Positions 51,734-60,240 of a DNA stretch of 64,000 bases are shown in pieces. Origin of the DNA: JAKPBU01 sp964425695 (lineage in GTDB: Bacteria > Pseudomonadota > Gammaproteobacteria > Xanthomonadales > Xanthomonadaceae); the NCBI GenBank assembly GCA_964425695.1, contig CAYRNF010000012.1, forward strand, positions 34,521 to 98,520, in the 5' to 3' direction. Positions within the stretch are counted from its first letter, which is position 1, and each line of letters begins with the position of its first letter. Under the pieces are notes generated by a model. It did not search any database. It saw only the letters and a program-made list of their open reading frames with translations, and was not told where the DNA came from. The translations under genes were made by a program, and so were the position numbers.

Positions 51734-51761
51734 GCTCACTGCTCACCGCTCACCGCTCAAC
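51734..51761. repeat. four tandem 7-bp units ahead of gspG
   Basis: GCTCACT, GCTCACC, GCTCACC and GCTCAAC follow one another without gaps, 16 bp before the chosen gspG start. The array is 28 bp long and could vary in copy number by replication slippage. Confidence 0.75.
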
Positions 51762-51776
51762 GTCTACGGAACTCAC

Positions 51777-52283
51777 ATGCACAAGCGCACATCCGCCCGG
51801 TTGCCCCAGTCCCTTGCGTCCCAGGTCAATACCGTTCGCGGGCGCGGTCCTGTCCGCCGCGGCGGCGGCACATTCAGCATGGCGGCCGCGCGTCAGTCGC
51901 AGCGCGGTTTCAGCCTCATCGAGATCATCCTGGTGGTGGTGCTGATCGGCGGCATCGTCGCCTTCGCCGCCACGCGCATCCTCGGCGGCGGCGACCGCGC
52001 CAAGGTCAACCTGGCCAAGGCGCAGGTGCAGACGCTCGGCGAAAAGGTGCAGCAGTACGAGATGGACACCGGCGCGCTGCCGCAGTCGCTGGAGGAGCTG
52101 GTGGCATCGTCCGCGTCCGGCTGGCTCGGCCCGTACGCCAAGGAAGCCGAACTGAAGGATCCGTGGGGCACCCAGCTGCAGTACAGGACGCCAGGCGAAG
52201 CCGGTCCGTTCGACATCGTGAGCCTGGGTGCGGACCGCGCCGCCGGCGGCGACAGCACCGCCGCCGACATCCGCCTGGAGTAG
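51777..52283 (+). CDS. gspG: type II secretion system major pseudopilin GspG
   Basis: The major pseudopilin that polymerises into the pseudopilus. The prepilin peptidase site is QSQRG/FSLIEIILVVVLIGG, giving a mature protein of about 128 residues. DTGALPQSLEEL, LKDPWGTQLQYRTPGE and the ending FDIVSLGADRAAGGDST are typical GspG blocks, with acidic calcium-binding residues at the end. With the ATG at 51777 (MHKRTSARLPQ) the leader is about 40 residues, much longer than usual. An ATG at 51879 (MAAARQSQRG) gives a normal leader of about 8. GGAA lies upstream of the first; neither start is proven. Confidence 0.92.
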   Translation: MHKRTSARLPQSLASQVNTVRGRGPVRRGGGTFSMAAARQSQRGFSLIEIILVVVLIGGIVAFAATRILGGGDRAKVNLAKAQVQTLGEKVQQYEMDTGALPQSLEELVASSASGWLGPYAKEAELKDPWGTQLQYRTPGEAGPFDIVSLGADRAAGGDSTAADIRLE

Positions 52284-52305
52284 TGCGCGCCCAAGCCGCG
52301 CATGC

Positions 52306-52638
52306 ATGTACAGCGTCGCCTTCATCTGGGAGCCGGGCCAGTACGACGCCGAGTTCCAGCGCCTCAATGCGCACATCGATGCCGTGGCGCGCGCGCTGCC
52401 CGGCTTCCTGGGCGTGGAGTCATGGACGGCGCTCGCAGGCACGCGCCGCAACGCGACCTACTACTGGGACAGCCTTGAGACCTTGAAGGCGTTCTCGACC
52501 CACGCCGTGCACCAGGAAGCCAAGCGCCAGTACGCGCGCTGGTACGCCGGCTACCACGTGGTGGTGGCGCAGGTGCTGCATTCGTACGGCGACGACGCGT
52601 TCGGGCACGTCACCCCGAACCAGCGTCGCAGCCGGTGA
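52306..52638 (+). CDS. small ABM-like (dimeric alpha-beta barrel) protein inside the secretion operon
   Basis: A 110-residue protein. YSVAFIWEPGQYDAEFQRLN, ALPGFLGVESWTALAG and NATYYWDSLETLKAFSTHAVHQEAKRQY follow the plan of antibiotic-biosynthesis-monooxygenase-like ferredoxin folds, with the W-x-S-x-E-x-L-x-A/x-F pattern. No haem or cofactor residue can be named. It lies between gspG (22 bp upstream) and gspH (overlap GTGA), where other xps operons have no gene. It is probably co-translated with the secretion genes. It could be a passenger monooxygenase or heme-degradation-like protein, and its link to secretion is unknown. Confidence 0.72.
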   Translation: MYSVAFIWEPGQYDAEFQRLNAHIDAVARALPGFLGVESWTALAGTRRNATYYWDSLETLKAFSTHAVHQEAKRQYARWYAGYHVVVAQVLHSYGDDAFGHVTPNQRRSR

Positions 52639-53135
52639 ACCCGCCGTCCGCCATGCGCACCACGCACCGGGGCGCGCGGGCAGGTGCCGCGGTCCGCGGC
52701 TTCTCCCTGCTGGAAATGCTGCTGGTGGTGGCGCTGATCGCCGCGGTGGGCGTGCTCACCGCCACGTCGCTGACCGGCGGCATGGAGGGCGTACGCCTGC
52801 GCAGCGCCGCCAAGCAGGTCGCCGCGCAGCTGCGCTTCACGCGCGCGCAGGCCATCGCCACCGGTCGCCCGCAGCGGTTCACCATCGACCCGTCCGCGCA
52901 CACCTGGACGGCGCCGAAGGAGCGCAGCGGGGAGATCCCGGAGCAGCTGGGCATCGTGTTCACCGGTGCCCGCGAAGTGCAGCCCACGCGCGGGGTGGGC
53001 GCGATCGTGTTCTTCGCCGACGGGGCTTCCACCGGCGGCCGCATCCAGCTCACCGCCAAGCGCGCGGCGTGGAACGTGGACGTGAAGTGGCTCACCGGCG
53101 AAGTGCGCGTGGGCCGGGGCGAGGCGCGGCCGTGA
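52635..53135 (+). CDS. gspH: type II secretion system minor pseudopilin GspH
   Basis: A 166-residue minor pseudopilin. The prepilin site is AGAAVRG/FSLLEMLLVVALIAAVG at about residues 17-40. LRSAAKQVAAQLRFTRAQAI and TGRPQRFTIDPSAHTW match GspH/FimT proteins. The GTG at 52635 overlaps the stop of the ABM-like gene; an ATG six codons later (MRTTHRG) would give a shorter leader. GspH joins GspI-J-K at the pseudopilus tip. The stop overlaps gspI. Confidence 0.88.
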   Translation: MNPPSAMRTTHRGARAGAAVRGFSLLEMLLVVALIAAVGVLTATSLTGGMEGVRLRSAAKQVAAQLRFTRAQAIATGRPQRFTIDPSAHTWTAPKERSGEIPEQLGIVFTGAREVQPTRGVGAIVFFADGASTGGRIQLTAKRAAWNVDVKWLTGEVRVGRGEARP

Positions 53136-53677
53136 AGCGGGCATCGACAACCGGGAACGGGGAAGGGCAGCCCGCCCGCGCCGGTGACGCCGCGCGTGGC
53201 GGCCGCCGCCCCGGTCACGTGGCGGCCTTCCTGCCCCGTGCTGCGTTGCCGGCACCCCGCACGCAGTCGGGCTACACCCTCATCGAAGTGATCGTCGCTT
53301 TCGGCGTGCTCGCGCTGGGGCTGACGCTGCTGCTGGGCACGCTGTCCGGTGCGACCCGCCAGGTGCGCCACGCCGATCTGGCCGGGCGCGCGGCGCTGCA
53401 TGCGCAGTCCCTGCTCGACCAGGCCGGCATCGGCGAGTCGCTGCAGCCGGGCCAGACCGAGGGCGAACTGGAAGACGGCACCTACCGCTGGCGCCTGGAC
53501 GTGGAGCCGTACCGCGACCCGGGCGCGCCGCCGCCCGGGCCCGAAGCGCTGGCCGCGCCGCAGCTGATGCAGCTGGTGTTGACCGTGCGCTGGGGCGAGT
53601 CGCCGCGCGAGCGCCTGCAGCTTCAGACCCTGCGCCTGGTCGCGCCGGATCCGCTGGCCGGGACGGGGGCGCGGTGA
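53132..53677 (+). CDS. gspI: type II secretion system minor pseudopilin GspI
   Basis: A 181-residue minor pseudopilin. The prepilin site is RTQSG/YTLIEVIVAFGVLALGL, followed by TLSGATRQVRHADLAGRAAL and AQSLLDQAGIGESL, as in GspI. The start GTG overlaps the gspH stop (GTGA). This gives a leader of about 46 residues rich in Arg, Gly and Ala, encoded partly by ACCGGGAACGGGGA-like repeats. No closer start with a Shine-Dalgarno sequence is evident. Tyr at mature position 1 instead of Phe is unusual. Confidence 0.88.
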   Translation: MKRASTTGNGEGQPARAGDAARGGRRPGHVAAFLPRAALPAPRTQSGYTLIEVIVAFGVLALGLTLLLGTLSGATRQVRHADLAGRAALHAQSLLDQAGIGESLQPGQTEGELEDGTYRWRLDVEPYRDPGAPPPGPEALAAPQLMQLVLTVRWGESPRERLQLQTLRLVAPDPLAGTGAR

Positions 53678-54465
53678 AGAACGGGCAACCCGGACCCGGC
53701 AAGAGGGTATGGCCGGGAGGCCGCGCCTTCGGACGCCCCGGGCGCGTGGAAGCCACGCGTGAGCGACACGCCTTGCGACCTCCAACGCCCGGTAGGCCCC
53801 GCGACGTGGTTCGCGTCTCCCGCGCCCAGGCCGGCTTCACCCTCATCGAAGTCCTGCTCGCCACCGTGCTGCTGGCGGCCGGGCTGGCGCTGGCGTTCGC
53901 CAGCCTGCGCGCCGCCACCGGCACCACGCAGCGCGGCGAGGCCCTGGCCGAGCGCAGCGAGCGCATGCGCGCGGTGCAGGGATTCCTGCGCCGGCGCATC
54001 TCCGGCGCGCGCCCGATCATCTTCTCCGTGGACGCGGCCAGCGGGGTGCAGAGCCGCTTCAGCGGCGACGCGGGCAGCATGCGCTTCGTCGCGGACCTGC
54101 CCGACTACCTGGGGCGCGGCGGCCCGTACCTGCACGAGCTGGCCGTCGAGCGCGCGGGCGAGGGCGTCGCCCTGACCGTCGCGCTGACCCTGGTGCAGGC
54201 CGGCGAGGTGCGCCCTGAAACGCCGCCGCGCCCGCCGGAAGCGTTGGCCGAAGACATGGCGGGCGTGCGCTTCCGTTACCGCGGCCTGACCCCGGAGAAC
54301 ACCGTGGGCGGGTGGCAGGACCAGTGGGACGACGTGGAGCGCCTGCCGCTGCAGGTCGAAGTGCTGCTGCGCGACGCGCAGGGCCGCGACTGGCCGCGCA
54401 TGGTCGTGGCGCTGCCGCTGTCGGCCAGCGGCGGCGCCGCGCAGCCGGTGGGGTTGCTGCCATGA
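53674..54465 (+). CDS. gspJ: type II secretion system minor pseudopilin GspJ
   Basis: A 263-residue protein with prepilin site RAQAG/FTLIEVLLATVLLAAGLA near residue 53. LRAATGTTQRGEALAERSER and the later LAEDMAGVRFRYRGL and WQDQWDDVERLPLQVEVLL are GspJ-like. GTG overlaps the gspI stop. The leader of about 52 residues is far longer than the usual 6-25 and is low in complexity (Gly, Pro, Arg), as in the neighbouring gspI. A GTG nearer the cleavage site (VSRAQAG) could be the real start. Confidence 0.88.
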   Translation: MKNGQPGPGKRVWPGGRAFGRPGRVEATRERHALRPPTPGRPRDVVRVSRAQAGFTLIEVLLATVLLAAGLALAFASLRAATGTTQRGEALAERSERMRAVQGFLRRRISGARPIIFSVDAASGVQSRFSGDAGSMRFVADLPDYLGRGGPYLHELAVERAGEGVALTVALTLVQAGEVRPETPPRPPEALAEDMAGVRFRYRGLTPENTVGGWQDQWDDVERLPLQVEVLLRDAQGRDWPRMVVALPLSASGGAAQPVGLLP

Positions 54466-55355
54466 GTCCGGCGCCACCCGCAGCGCGCCAGCGCGGTGCC
54501 GCGCTGCTGCTGGTGATGTGGCTGATCGCGCTGCTGGCCGCGCTGGTGGGCGGCTTCGCCATGGCCGCCCGCATCGAATCCATGCAGGGGCGGGTCGCAT
54601 CGCAGGGCGTCGTGGCCGAGCAGGCCGCGCGTGCCGGGATCGAGTACGCCCTGACCCGGCTGGAGGAGCAGGACCAGCGCCGCCGCTGGGTGCCGGACGG
54701 GCGCCCCTACGCGTGGCGCTTCGGCGGCGCGCGGGTGACGGTGCGCATCGTGGACGAACAGGGCAAGGTGGACCTCAACGGCGCGCAGGCGCCGCTGCTG
54801 GCGGGACTGCTGCGCACGGTCGGCGTGGATGCGGAGCAGGCGCAGCGGATCGCCTCGGCGGTGATCGACTGGCGCGACCCGGACTTCCTCACCCAGCCCG
54901 CCGGCGGCGGCGAGGACGCGGACTATGAGGCGGCGGGGCTGCCGTACGGCGCCAAGGACGCGCCCTTCGAGACATCGGCCGAACTGCAGCAGGTGCTGGG
55001 CATGACGCCGCGCATCTACGCGCAGCTGGCGCCGCACATCACCATGTTCAGCGGCCGCGACCAGCCCGAAACGTCCTTCGCGCAGGCCGAGGTGCTCGAC
55101 GCGATGGGCCTGGATGGCGCGAGCCTCGTCGCGCAGCGCACGCGCTGGAACCCCGCGGACGGCCTGCCGCCGCCGGGTGGAGAGGGCGCGCAGTTCATGG
55201 GCGCGCAGAGCGGTACGTATAGTATTTGGAGCAGGGCCCGGCTTCGCGACGGACGCGAGTCGCTGCTGCGCGTGGTGGTGCGCTCCGGCGGCACCGGTTT
55301 GCCAGGCATGGCGTATCTGCCGCTGCAATGGGAGGAAGGCACATCGCTGCGATGA
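54462..55355 (+). CDS. gspK: type II secretion system minor pseudopilin GspK
   Basis: A 297-residue minor pseudopilin that caps the pseudopilus tip. A short leader MSPAPPAARQRG is followed by AALLLVMWLIALLAALVGGF. GspK lacks the conserved Glu at position 5, as seen here. VRIVDEQGKVDLNGAQAPLL and IDWRDPDFLTQPAGGGED hold the large alpha domain and metal-binding region. It overlaps gspJ and gspL by ATGA. Confidence 0.9.
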   Translation: MSPAPPAARQRGAALLLVMWLIALLAALVGGFAMAARIESMQGRVASQGVVAEQAARAGIEYALTRLEEQDQRRRWVPDGRPYAWRFGGARVTVRIVDEQGKVDLNGAQAPLLAGLLRTVGVDAEQAQRIASAVIDWRDPDFLTQPAGGGEDADYEAAGLPYGAKDAPFETSAELQQVLGMTPRIYAQLAPHITMFSGRDQPETSFAQAEVLDAMGLDGASLVAQRTRWNPADGLPPPGGEGAQFMGAQSGTYSIWSRARLRDGRESLLRVVVRSGGTGLPGMAYLPLQWEEGTSLR

Positions 55356-56524
55356 CCACGCCCCTGGCGCCAAGAACGCTGCGCGATCGCCTGCGCCTGG
55401 GCGCCGGCGTGCCCGCGATGGGCGGCATGCGCGGCTTCGCGGCGTGGTGGTCGCGCGGCCTGATGGCTTGGCTGCCGCGGCGCTGGCGCGCGGCGCTGGG
55501 CCTGGATCGCGGCCGCCTGCTCCTGCAGCCCGATCCGGCCGGCCTGCAGCTGCGCCTGGAAGACGGCGACGGCCTGCGCGACCTGGCGCGCCTGCCGGCG
55601 CTGGACGAGACCGGCCCCTCCGCGACCGCCTCGCTACTGTCGCTGCTCACGCCGGCCAGCCACGACCTGCCGCGCTGGCTGCTGCTGCCCGCGTCGGTGG
55701 CGCTGCGGCGGCGCCTGACGCTGCCGGCCGCGGCGGCGGAGCGGCTGCGCGACGTGGTCGGATTCGAGATCGACCGCCAGACGCCTTTCGCCGCGGCCGA
55801 AGTCGCCTACGACGCGCGCGTGCTGGGCCGGCGCGAGGGCGACGCGCAGCTCGACGCGGAACTGGTGGCGGTGCCGCGCACCGCGCTGTCCGCCGCGGAC
55901 GCCGCGCTGGGCGACCTGGCCGCCAGCCTGGCCGGCATCGACGTGCTCGGTGCGGACGGCGTGCCGCTGGGCGTCAACCTGCTCGACCCGGCCCAGCGCC
56001 GCCAGCAGGCCGATCCGATGCGCACCTGGAACGTGGTGCTGGCGGTGCTGGCGCTGGTCGCCTGCGCGGCGATGCTGTGGCAGGTGCTGCAGAACCGCCG
56101 CGCCGCGGCCGACGCCTTCGAGCAGGTCGCCACCGAGCGCGCGCGCCAGGCGCGGGTGGTTTCCGAACAGCGCGCGCAGATCGTGGCGATCGTGGAAGGG
56201 CAGGCGTTCCTGGACCGCAAGCGCGCCGCCCAGGCGACGTCGATCGAGGTGCTCGACGAACTGTCGCGGCGCCTGCCGGACAACACCTACCTGGAGAAGC
56301 TCGGCATCGAAGGCGGGCGCATCACCCTGATCGGCCGCAGCACCGAGGCTTCGGCGCTGATCGGCCGCCTGGAGGGCTCGCCCGCGTGGCGGGCGCCTGC
56401 GCTGGCCGGTGCGCTGCAGCCCGATCCGCGCACCGGGCGCGACATCTTCACCCTGACCGCGGAACTGGCCGCGGCGCCGCAGGACACCATGCCGGGGAGC
56501 AGGCCGCGTGCAGCCGGTCGCTGA
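55352..56524 (+). CDS. gspL: type II secretion system protein GspL (PilM/PilN-like)
   Basis: A 390-residue inner-membrane protein. The cytoplasmic actin-like part (about residues 1-225) binds GspE and contains LPASVALRRRLTLP and VVGFEIDRQTPFAAAEVAYD. One transmembrane helix (TWNVVLAVLALVACAAML) is followed by a periplasmic coiled coil and a ferredoxin-like domain (LDELSRRLPDNTYLEKLGIE) that meets GspM. The start overlaps gspK; the stop overlaps gspM by 17 bp. Confidence 0.88.
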   Translation: MTTPLAPRTLRDRLRLGAGVPAMGGMRGFAAWWSRGLMAWLPRRWRAALGLDRGRLLLQPDPAGLQLRLEDGDGLRDLARLPALDETGPSATASLLSLLTPASHDLPRWLLLPASVALRRRLTLPAAAAERLRDVVGFEIDRQTPFAAAEVAYDARVLGRREGDAQLDAELVAVPRTALSAADAALGDLAASLAGIDVLGADGVPLGVNLLDPAQRRQQADPMRTWNVVLAVLALVACAAMLWQVLQNRRAAADAFEQVATERARQARVVSEQRAQIVAIVEGQAFLDRKRAAQATSIEVLDELSRRLPDNTYLEKLGIEGGRITLIGRSTEASALIGRLEGSPAWRAPALAGALQPDPRTGRDIFTLTAELAAAPQDTMPGSRPRAAGR

Positions 56525-57155
56525 TCGAGACCGCTGGCTTGCGCTGGGCCTGCTGGCCGCGGCGCTCGCCCTGGCCTACCTGGTGCTGGTGCATCCGTGG
56601 TGGACGGTGCCCATGCTGGCCGAAAGCGAGCGCATCGACACCCTGCAGCAGCGCGAGCTGCGCGCGCGCATGCAGCTGCAGCAGGCGCCGCAGGTGCAGG
56701 CGGCGCTGGCGCGCGCGCGCGCGCAGCAGCAGCGCAGCGCCGGGTTCCTGCCGGAGAGCACCGCGGAGCTGGCCACGGCGGGGCTGATCAAGCGGCTCGA
56801 GACGGTGGTGGCCGAAGCCAGCCCGGGCAACCGCGCCTGCGCCATCGCCAACCGCTCGCCGCTGACCGAGCCCGGTAGCGAACGTTACGTGCGCGTGGCC
56901 GTGCAGGTGCGCCTGCGCTGCGGCGTGCCGGAGACCGCCGCGGTGCTGCATGCGCTGGAAAGCGGCGCCCCCCGGCTGTTCGTGGACAACCTGAACATGC
57001 TCGCCCAGCGCTACTTCGCCATGGCCGACCAGGCCGGGCAGCAGGGCAGCGGCGGGCTGGATGTCAGCTTCGACCTCTACGGCTACCTGCAGCCGCGCGC
57101 CGACGCCGCGCGTTCGCCCGCAACGCCCCGGGCGGGAGGCGCCGGTGCGCGCTGA
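56508..57155 (+). CDS. gspM: type II secretion system protein GspM
   Basis: A 215-residue protein with one N-terminal membrane helix (WLALGLLAAALALAYLVLV). A helical region rich in Gln and Arg (residues 45-80) and a periplasmic ferredoxin-like domain with YVRVAVQVRLRCGVPETAAV follow, ending near DLYGYLQPR. It stabilises GspL and GspE in the platform. The GTG start lies inside gspL. Assignment rests on topology and place between L and N. Confidence 0.84.
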   Translation: MQPVADRDRWLALGLLAAALALAYLVLVHPWWTVPMLAESERIDTLQQRELRARMQLQQAPQVQAALARARAQQQRSAGFLPESTAELATAGLIKRLETVVAEASPGNRACAIANRSPLTEPGSERYVRVAVQVRLRCGVPETAAVLHALESGAPRLFVDNLNMLAQRYFAMADQAGQQGSGGLDVSFDLYGYLQPRADAARSPATPRAGGAGAR

Positions 57156-57981
57156 GGACATCGCCCCGCGCACCTGGCTGCTGGCCGCGCTGGCCGGCTG
57201 GGCGCTGCTGGCCTGGATCCTGGCGCTGGCCGGCATGGGGGGGCGGGTCGCACCGCTGGCGGACGACCCCACCCTGCTGCAGCCGCTGCCGGCCGTGCGC
57301 GCCTCGTCGCCGCAGCGACTCGGGCCGCTGGCGCAGTATGGGGAAATCGCCGCGCGGCCGCTGTTCACCGACGACCGCAGGCCCAAGCCGTTCTCGCTGC
57401 GTACGGACGAGGGCGACCAGGCCAACACCTTCGACTACATCCTGACCAGCGTGCTGATCACCCCGGCGCTGAAGCTAGCGATCCTGCAGCCGACCGCCGA
57501 GGCGCAGGCCGGCGCCGCCGCCCAGGGCGAAGCCGGCGGCGGTCCGATCCGGGTCAAGCTGGGCGAGTCGGCCGAGCAGGCCAGCAGCTGGCGGCTGGTC
57601 GCCCTGGAGCCGCGCAGCGCGGTGTTCGCAGGCCCCGAGGGCGAGCGCACCCTGGAGCTGCGCGCCTTCGACGGCACCGGCGGCACATCGGCGACGCCCG
57701 CGTCCGTGCCGCGTGCCGGGGGCACAGGCGCCCCGCCCGGCGTGGCCGGGCCGGTGCCCGGCGCCATCGCCAATCCGTCGGCGCAGCGCCCCCCACGCCC
57801 GGTCGCCGGGCCCGTCGCCGCGCCGGTTCCGCAGCCTTCGGTGCCGCCTCCGCCGCAGGATGCGGCCGGCAACGCGGTCACCACACCGGATGCGCAGATC
57901 GAAGCCATCCGCCAGCGCATCCAGGCCCGGCGCGAGCAGTTGCGCCGCGAGGCGCAAGCCCCGCAGCCGGTCAGCGAATAA
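57145..57981 (+). CDS. gspN: type II secretion system protein GspN (XpsN, GspC-like)
   Basis: A 278-residue bitopic protein. After a short cytoplasmic tail comes one helix (WLLAALAGWALLAWILALAG), then a periplasmic homology region with RPLFTDDRRPKPF and FDYILTSVLITPALKLAILQ, and a long Pro/Ala/Gly-rich C-terminus. In Xanthomonas, XpsN takes the place of GspC and links the inner platform to the secretin XpsD. GGGAGG lies before the GTG at 57145, which overlaps gspM by 11 bp. No PDZ domain is seen. Confidence 0.85.
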   Translation: MRAEDIAPRTWLLAALAGWALLAWILALAGMGGRVAPLADDPTLLQPLPAVRASSPQRLGPLAQYGEIAARPLFTDDRRPKPFSLRTDEGDQANTFDYILTSVLITPALKLAILQPTAEAQAGAAAQGEAGGGPIRVKLGESAEQASSWRLVALEPRSAVFAGPEGERTLELRAFDGTGGTSATPASVPRAGGTGAPPGVAGPVPGAIANPSAQRPPRPVAGPVAAPVPQPSVPPPPQDAAGNAVTTPDAQIEAIRQRIQARREQLRREAQAPQPVSE

Positions 57982-57985
57982 CGAT

Positions 57986-57991
57986 TAAAGT
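57986..57991 (+). promoter_or_regulatory. -10-like box six bases before the gspD start
   Basis: TAAAGT, then GGCGAA, then ATG. It lies just after the gspN stop and could give the secretin its own leaderless transcript within the operon. Confidence 0.35.
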
Positions 57992-57997
57992 GGCGAA

Positions 57998-60235
57998 ATG
58001 AGACTTGCCCCCCCGCGTTCCCTGTCCGTCACCCTGCTCGCCACGCTGCTGGCGGCCTGCGTGTCCACCCCCGCGCCGGTCATGCGCCGTTCCTCCGTGC
58101 CCGGCCAGGCGCCGGCGCCGGGGACCGCCGCCGACGAGGCAGGCGTCAGCCGGCAGGCGCTGGAAAGTCCGGACGACGATCCGCGCCCGGTGATCCGCCG
58201 CGGTACCGGCCAGGTCATCAACCGCGCCGCAGCCAGCGCGCCGCCGCCGAACCTGGGTGGCAGCAGCGGCCAGGCCACGTTCAATTTCGAAGGCGAGTCG
58301 CTGCACGCCGTGGTCAAGGCGATCCTGGGCGACATGCTCGGCCAGAACTACGTGATCGCCCCGGGCGTGCAGGGCACGGTGACCTACGTCACCGCGCGCC
58401 CGGTGAGTTCCGCCGAGGCGCTGAGCCTGCTGGAAATGATCCTGGGCTGGAACAACGCCCGCATGGTCTACAGCGACGGGCGCTACAGCATCGTGGCCGC
58501 CGACGCGCCGCTGGCCGGCAGCGTCGCGCCGCGGATCGGCGCGCCCGGCGATGCGCGCGGGTTCGAATCGCGTGTGGTGCCGCTGCGCTACATCTCCGCC
58601 ACGGAGATGAAGAAGCTGCTGGAGCCGTACGCGCGGCCCAACGCCATCGTCAATGCCGATCCCGGGCGCAACGTGATCACCCTGGCCGGCTCGCGAACCG
58701 AGCTGGAAAACTACATGCGCACCATCGAGATCTTCGATGTCGACTGGATGAGCAGCATGTCGGTGGGCGTGTTCCCGCTGCAGTCGGGCAAGGCCGCGCG
58801 CGTGGTGCAGGACCTGGAGAAGGTGTTCGGCGAAGCCGGCAAGTCGCCGGTCGCCGGCATGTTCCGCTTCATGCCGCTGGAAGGCGCCAACGCGGTGCTG
58901 GTCATCACGCCGCAGCCGGATTACCTGGACGACATCGCCGAGTGGCTCGAGCGCATCGACAGCGTCGGCGACGGCGTGCGCCTGTTCTCGTACGAACTGA
59001 AGTACATCACCGCCAAGGACCTGGCCGAGCGCCTGGCCGAGGTCTACGGTTCCGGTCGGCGTTCCAGCGGCGGTTCCAGCGGTGCGTCGCTGATGCCGGG
59101 CCTGGAGTCCACCACGATCCAGGACGGCGGCGTGGACGGCATGGGCGACAGCAGCGCCAAGATCGGCGGTGGCGAGGACATGCTCGGCGGCGGCAGCGCG
59201 GGCGGCAGCGGCCTGGGCAACCTGGGTGGCGGCTCCGGCGCGTCCGGCGGCAGCCTGTCGCTGGGCCAGCGCGAAGGCGGCAACGCCGCGGTGGCGTTCG
59301 AGGTCGACGGCAGCCAGGTCGGCGTCTCCGCGGTGGAGGAAACCAACTCGATCCTGGTGCGCAGCACCCCGCAGGCGTGGAAGTCGATCAAGGAAGTGAT
59401 CCAGAAGCTCGACGTCATGCCCATGCAGGTGCACATCGAGGCCCAGGTGGCCGAGGTCGAACTGGGCGGCGAACTGCGCTATGGCGTGAACTGGTTCCTG
59501 GAGAAGGCTGCCACCGACAACGGCCTGCCGGACCTGACCGGCCCCGAGATCCCGCCCAACTGGAGCACGCTGGGCGCCAGCATCATCGGCTCGGGCAACG
59601 CCGCCGGGCTGGCGTGGACCCTGATCCGCAACGACGCCGCGGCGATCATCAGCGCACTGGATTCGGTCACCGACGTGCGCATGCTGCAGACGCCCTCGGT
59701 GACGGTGCGCAACAACGAGGAAGCCACCCTCAACGTCGGCAGCCGCATTCCGATCGCGTCGGTCACGGTCAATCCGATCGTCGGCGACAACACCTTCAGC
59801 CAGGTGCAGTACCTGGATACGGGCACGATCCTGAAGGTGCGCCCGCGCGCCACCAAGGACGGCACCGTGTTCCTGGACATCGTGCAGGAGGTCAGCTCTC
59901 CCGGCGCCGACCGCGACCAGAACGGCAACGTCACCATCAACAGCCGCAAGGTGAAGACGGCGGCGATCGCGCAGAGCGGAGACACCGTGATGCTGGCGGG
60001 GCTGATCCAGGACGGCGCCGAGCAGGGCTCACGCGGGCTGCCGGGGCTGGCGCGGCTGCCGGTGGTGGGCGGCCTGTTCGGCCAGCAGACGACCCGCCAG
60101 ACCCGCAGCGAAGTGGTGGTGCTGCTCACCGCCACGGTCGTGCGCAATGCGCAGGAGTCGCGCGACCTCACCGACGAATACACCCGCCGCTTCCGCGCCA
60201 TGGAGCCGCTGCGCCGCCAGCCCGGCAAGGACTGA
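57998..60235 (+). CDS. gspD: type II secretion system secretin GspD (XpsD), lipoprotein
   Basis: A 745-residue outer-membrane secretin through which folded proteins leave the cell. A lipoprotein signal (LLATLLAAC) is followed by the periplasmic N domains, with FNFEGESLHAVVKAILGDML as the N0/STN-like part and SRTELENYMRTIEIFDVDW in a KH-like repeat. The C-terminal secretin domain holds SVTVRNNEEATLNVGSRIP and ends with GLIQDGAEQGSRGLPGLARL and VVVLLTATVV. A Gly/Ser-rich insert (about 388-425) lies in the N3 region. XpsD of Xanthomonas is also a lipoprotein. Confidence 0.95.
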   Translation: MRLAPPRSLSVTLLATLLAACVSTPAPVMRRSSVPGQAPAPGTAADEAGVSRQALESPDDDPRPVIRRGTGQVINRAAASAPPPNLGGSSGQATFNFEGESLHAVVKAILGDMLGQNYVIAPGVQGTVTYVTARPVSSAEALSLLEMILGWNNARMVYSDGRYSIVAADAPLAGSVAPRIGAPGDARGFESRVVPLRYISATEMKKLLEPYARPNAIVNADPGRNVITLAGSRTELENYMRTIEIFDVDWMSSMSVGVFPLQSGKAARVVQDLEKVFGEAGKSPVAGMFRFMPLEGANAVLVITPQPDYLDDIAEWLERIDSVGDGVRLFSYELKYITAKDLAERLAEVYGSGRRSSGGSSGASLMPGLESTTIQDGGVDGMGDSSAKIGGGEDMLGGGSAGGSGLGNLGGGSGASGGSLSLGQREGGNAAVAFEVDGSQVGVSAVEETNSILVRSTPQAWKSIKEVIQKLDVMPMQVHIEAQVAEVELGGELRYGVNWFLEKAATDNGLPDLTGPEIPPNWSTLGASIIGSGNAAGLAWTLIRNDAAAIISALDSVTDVRMLQTPSVTVRNNEEATLNVGSRIPIASVTVNPIVGDNTFSQVQYLDTGTILKVRPRATKDGTVFLDIVQEVSSPGADRDQNGNVTINSRKVKTAAIAQSGDTVMLAGLIQDGAEQGSRGLPGLARLPVVGGLFGQQTTRQTRSEVVVLLTATVVRNAQESRDLTDEYTRRFRAMEPLRRQPGKD

Positions 60236-60240
60236 TCGCG

